From: Nonomuraea sp.
GTDB taxonomy: Bacteria > Actinomycetota > Actinomycetes > Streptosporangiales > Streptosporangiaceae
DNA length: 7,335 nt
Direction: 5' to 3'
NCBI GenBank assembly: GCA_013362835.1
Contig: JABFVJ010000210.1
Location: 1 to 7,335 of the forward strand
The notes under the pieces were generated by a model. It was not told the origin of the DNA. It did not search any database and was given only the letters and a program-made list of their open reading frames with translations. Positions within the stretch are counted from its first letter, which is position 1; the number at the start of each line of letters is the position of its first letter. A program made the position numbers and the translations under genes. Shown one piece after another: positions 5,856 to 7,335 of this stretch.

Positions 5856-5861
5856 TATGGT
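5856..5861 (+). promoter_or_regulatory. Possible -10 element (TATGGT) of the MFS gene
   Basis: TATGGT fits the loose TANNNT pattern of actinomycete -10 boxes and sits about 50 nt before the ATG. The -35 position (around 5833-5838) has no TTGAC-like sequence but lies inside the second copy of the 17-bp direct repeat, consistent with an activator-dependent promoter. Confidence 0.25.
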
Positions 5862-5909
5862 GCGGCAGGACTTCGCGCCCCCCGTAGCGCCCCCCTGTGA
5901 GGAGCTTCC

Positions 5910-7217
5910 ATGACCGCCACCGACGCACGAACACTCCCCATCGGGGCGGCGTTCGATCGGATGCCGTTCACCCGCCGGCACGTGCTCATCGCGCTCGCGC
6001 TGTTCATCGCCTTCGTCATCGAGTCGTGGGAGCAGCTCGCCCTGGTCTACGTCTCCGGCGACCTCGGGCCGGCGTTCGGCATCGACGAGGCCGGGATCGG
6101 CGTGGTGCTGTCGGCGGTGGCGTTCGGCATGATCCCCGGCGTGCTGGTCTGGGGGCCGGTCGCCGACCGCATCGGGCGCAAGCCGACCGCGTTCTGGTCG
6201 CTGCTGGCCTACGGCGTGATCGCGCTCGCGTCGGCGTTCGCGCCGAACATGGCGACGCTGGTCGCGCTGCGGGTCGGGTCGGGGCTCGCGCTGGCGGGCG
6301 TCTACACGATCACGTTCCCGTTCTTCCTCGAACTGCTGCCGACCAAGCACCGCGGCCGGGCCGCCGTGTACCTGTCGATCGGCTGGCCCATCGGCATGCT
6401 GGCCGCCATCGCCGCGTCGGTGACGCTGGGCGACCTGGGCTGGCACGTCGTGGTGATCGCCAGCGCGGCGGCGGGGCTGTGGGCGTTCGCGATCAGGGCG
6501 TGGGTGCCGGAGTCGCCGTACTGGCTGGCCGCCCGGGGTCGTCAGGAGGAGGCGCGGGCGGTGCTGCGCACGCTGGGCAGCCCGGACGCCGAGGCCACGT
6601 TCACGGTGGCGAGCGAGCGCGTGGGCAATCCGATGGACCTGTTCCGCGGCCGGCTCGCCAAGATCACGATCGTGATGCTGGCGCTCAACTTCGTCTTCAA
6701 CTGGGGCTACTGGGGCCTGCAGACCTGGCTGCCCACACTGCTCCAGGCCAAGGGCCTGTCGCTGTCGGCCTCGCTCGGCTTCGCGGCGCTGAGCGCGCTG
6801 ATGATGATCCCGGGTTACGTCAGCGCGTCGCTGCTGACCGGGCGGTTCGGCCGCAAGAAGGTCTTCCTGTTCTACGTCGTCGCGGCCGTGCTGGGCGGCC
6901 TCTGGTTCGCCACCGCGAGCAGCCTGACCGGCCTGTACCTGGGCAACTTCGTCCTGTCGTTCTTCAGCCTGGGCGCCTGGGGCGTCTGGAACACCTGGAA
7001 CGGCGAGTTCTACCCGACCGCGCTGCGCGGCACCGGTTACTCCTGGGCCACGGCGGCCCAGCTCGTGGCGACCACGGTCGCGCCGTCGGCGGTGGGCGCG
7101 CTGCTCGCCCACGCGACCGGGTTCACCGCGACGATGCTGGTCATCAACGCGTTCATGGTGGTCACGGCGCTGCTGGCGGTGCCGCTGCCCGAGACGGAAG
7201 GACGCGAGCTGGAGTGA
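5910..7217 (+). CDS. MFS transporter, metabolite:proton symporter (sugar porter/NiaP/SV2-like)
   Basis: A 435-residue inner-membrane carrier with about 12 hydrophobic segments in two six-helix halves. It probably imports a small organic solute with protons. Landmarks: motif A between helices 2 and 3, GPVADRIGRK (82-91); helix-4 RVGSGLALAGVYT (121-133); LPTKHRGRAA (143-152); the sugar-porter-like PESPYWLAARGR (200-211) before the central loop; the second-half repeat of motif A, GRFGRKK (311-317); FYPTALRGTGYSWA (367-380); and the terminal PETEGREL (427-434), like the PETKG motif of sugar porters. The NiaP/SV2-type PTxxRGTG motif suggests carboxylates, nicotinate-like aromatics or similar substrates rather than a particular sugar. 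ATG at 5910 has GAGGAG (5899-5904) 5 nt upstream. The stop overlaps the GTG of the next gene, so the two are probably co-translated. Confidence 0.92.
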   Translation: MTATDARTLPIGAAFDRMPFTRRHVLIALALFIAFVIESWEQLALVYVSGDLGPAFGIDEAGIGVVLSAVAFGMIPGVLVWGPVADRIGRKPTAFWSLLAYGVIALASAFAPNMATLVALRVGSGLALAGVYTITFPFFLELLPTKHRGRAAVYLSIGWPIGMLAAIAASVTLGDLGWHVVVIASAAAGLWAFAIRAWVPESPYWLAARGRQEEARAVLRTLGSPDAEATFTVASERVGNPMDLFRGRLAKITIVMLALNFVFNWGYWGLQTWLPTLLQAKGLSLSASLGFAALSALMMIPGYVSASLLTGRFGRKKVFLFYVVAAVLGGLWFATASSLTGLYLGNFVLSFFSLGAWGVWNTWNGEFYPTALRGTGYSWATAAQLVATTVAPSAVGALLAHATGFTATMLVINAFMVVTALLAVPLPETEGRELE

Positions 7218-7335
7218 TCCTCGGGGTCGCGCTCGGCGGGCCGTCGCCCGTGGTGGTGGCCGTCGGCGACGACGTGCCCGTCACGGCGGCCGTACGCGCC
7301 TGCGTGGCGGTCGACCTCGACGGGGTGTCTCGCGC
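7214..7335 (+). CDS. Unidentified protein, N-terminal fragment coupled to the MFS gene (3' end outside window)
   Basis: A GTG at 7214 overlaps the MFS stop codon (GTGA arrangement), and the frame stays open to the window end (40 codons). Third positions are G or C in all but two codons, which argues for real coding. The peptide starts ILGVALGGPSPVVVAVGDD and continues with Val/Ala-rich sequence including AAVRACVAVDLDG. I do not recognise the family. AAGGA (7198-7202) is 11 nt upstream, an acceptable if long ribosome-binding spacing. Translational coupling suggests a function related to the transported compound, such as an enzyme acting on it. Confidence 0.5.
   Translation, partial: MILGVALGGPSPVVVAVGDDVPVTAAVRACVAVDLDGVSR

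Noticed and set aside
5442..7112. Long minus-strand open frame (556 codons) opposite the NTF2-like and MFS genes
   Set aside because: The translation is a repetitive Arg/Gln/Glu/His-rich string with no recognisable domain, while the plus strand encodes a full 12-helix transporter.
1..7335. Search for CRISPR arrays, tRNA or rRNA genes, insertion-sequence ends, toxin-antitoxin pairs and defence genes
   Set aside because: No regularly spaced repeats, cloverleaf sequences, transposase motifs or defence-type domains were seen on either strand.

Overview
The window is very GC-rich DNA with strong G/C preference at third codon positions, GTG and TTG starts, and short or overlapping gene spacing. 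This points to a high-GC actinomycete. The family mix resembles Streptosporangiales or Streptomycetales, but the sequence alone does not fix the genus. All main genes belong to known families, and no RNA gene, CRISPR array, insertion sequence or phage gene was seen.

Layout. Positions 1-125 hold the last 40 codons of a CitE-like lyase on the plus strand. A 62-nt nested stem-loop (134-195) separates it from a convergent TetR-family regulator (832 down to 194). Upstream of that regulator on the minus strand is a secreted beta-propeller phytase (2157 down to 868). A divergent plus-strand operon follows: lipoprotein sugar-binding protein (2296-3276), permease (3308-4330) and ATPase (4327-5034), resembling the FrcBCA fructose/ribose/mannose importers. 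A stretch of about 360 bp without a recognisable gene precedes a small NTF2/SnoaL-like protein (5395-5766). Then comes a 12-TM MFS transporter (5910-7217), whose stop overlaps the GTG of an unidentified gene running off the end.

Working together. The phytase would release phosphate from extracellular phytate. Its upstream region carries three 11-nt-spaced heptamers resembling the Streptomyces PHO box, which suggests induction by phosphate starvation. The divergent importer could take up a sugar or cyclitol, and myo-inositol is a reasonable but unproven guess. The importer's ATPase appears to lack about 16 residues just before the P-loop, so the operon may be inactive unless the sequence is wrong. 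The MFS carrier, the small NTF2-like protein and the CitE-like lyase look like separate catabolic or housekeeping pieces.

Most worth checking: the ATPase deletion, the PHO-box-like array, the phytase/importer pairing, and a 17-bp direct repeat placed three helical turns apart before the MFS gene. I did not find a clearly new system; these are leads in an otherwise ordinary metabolic region.
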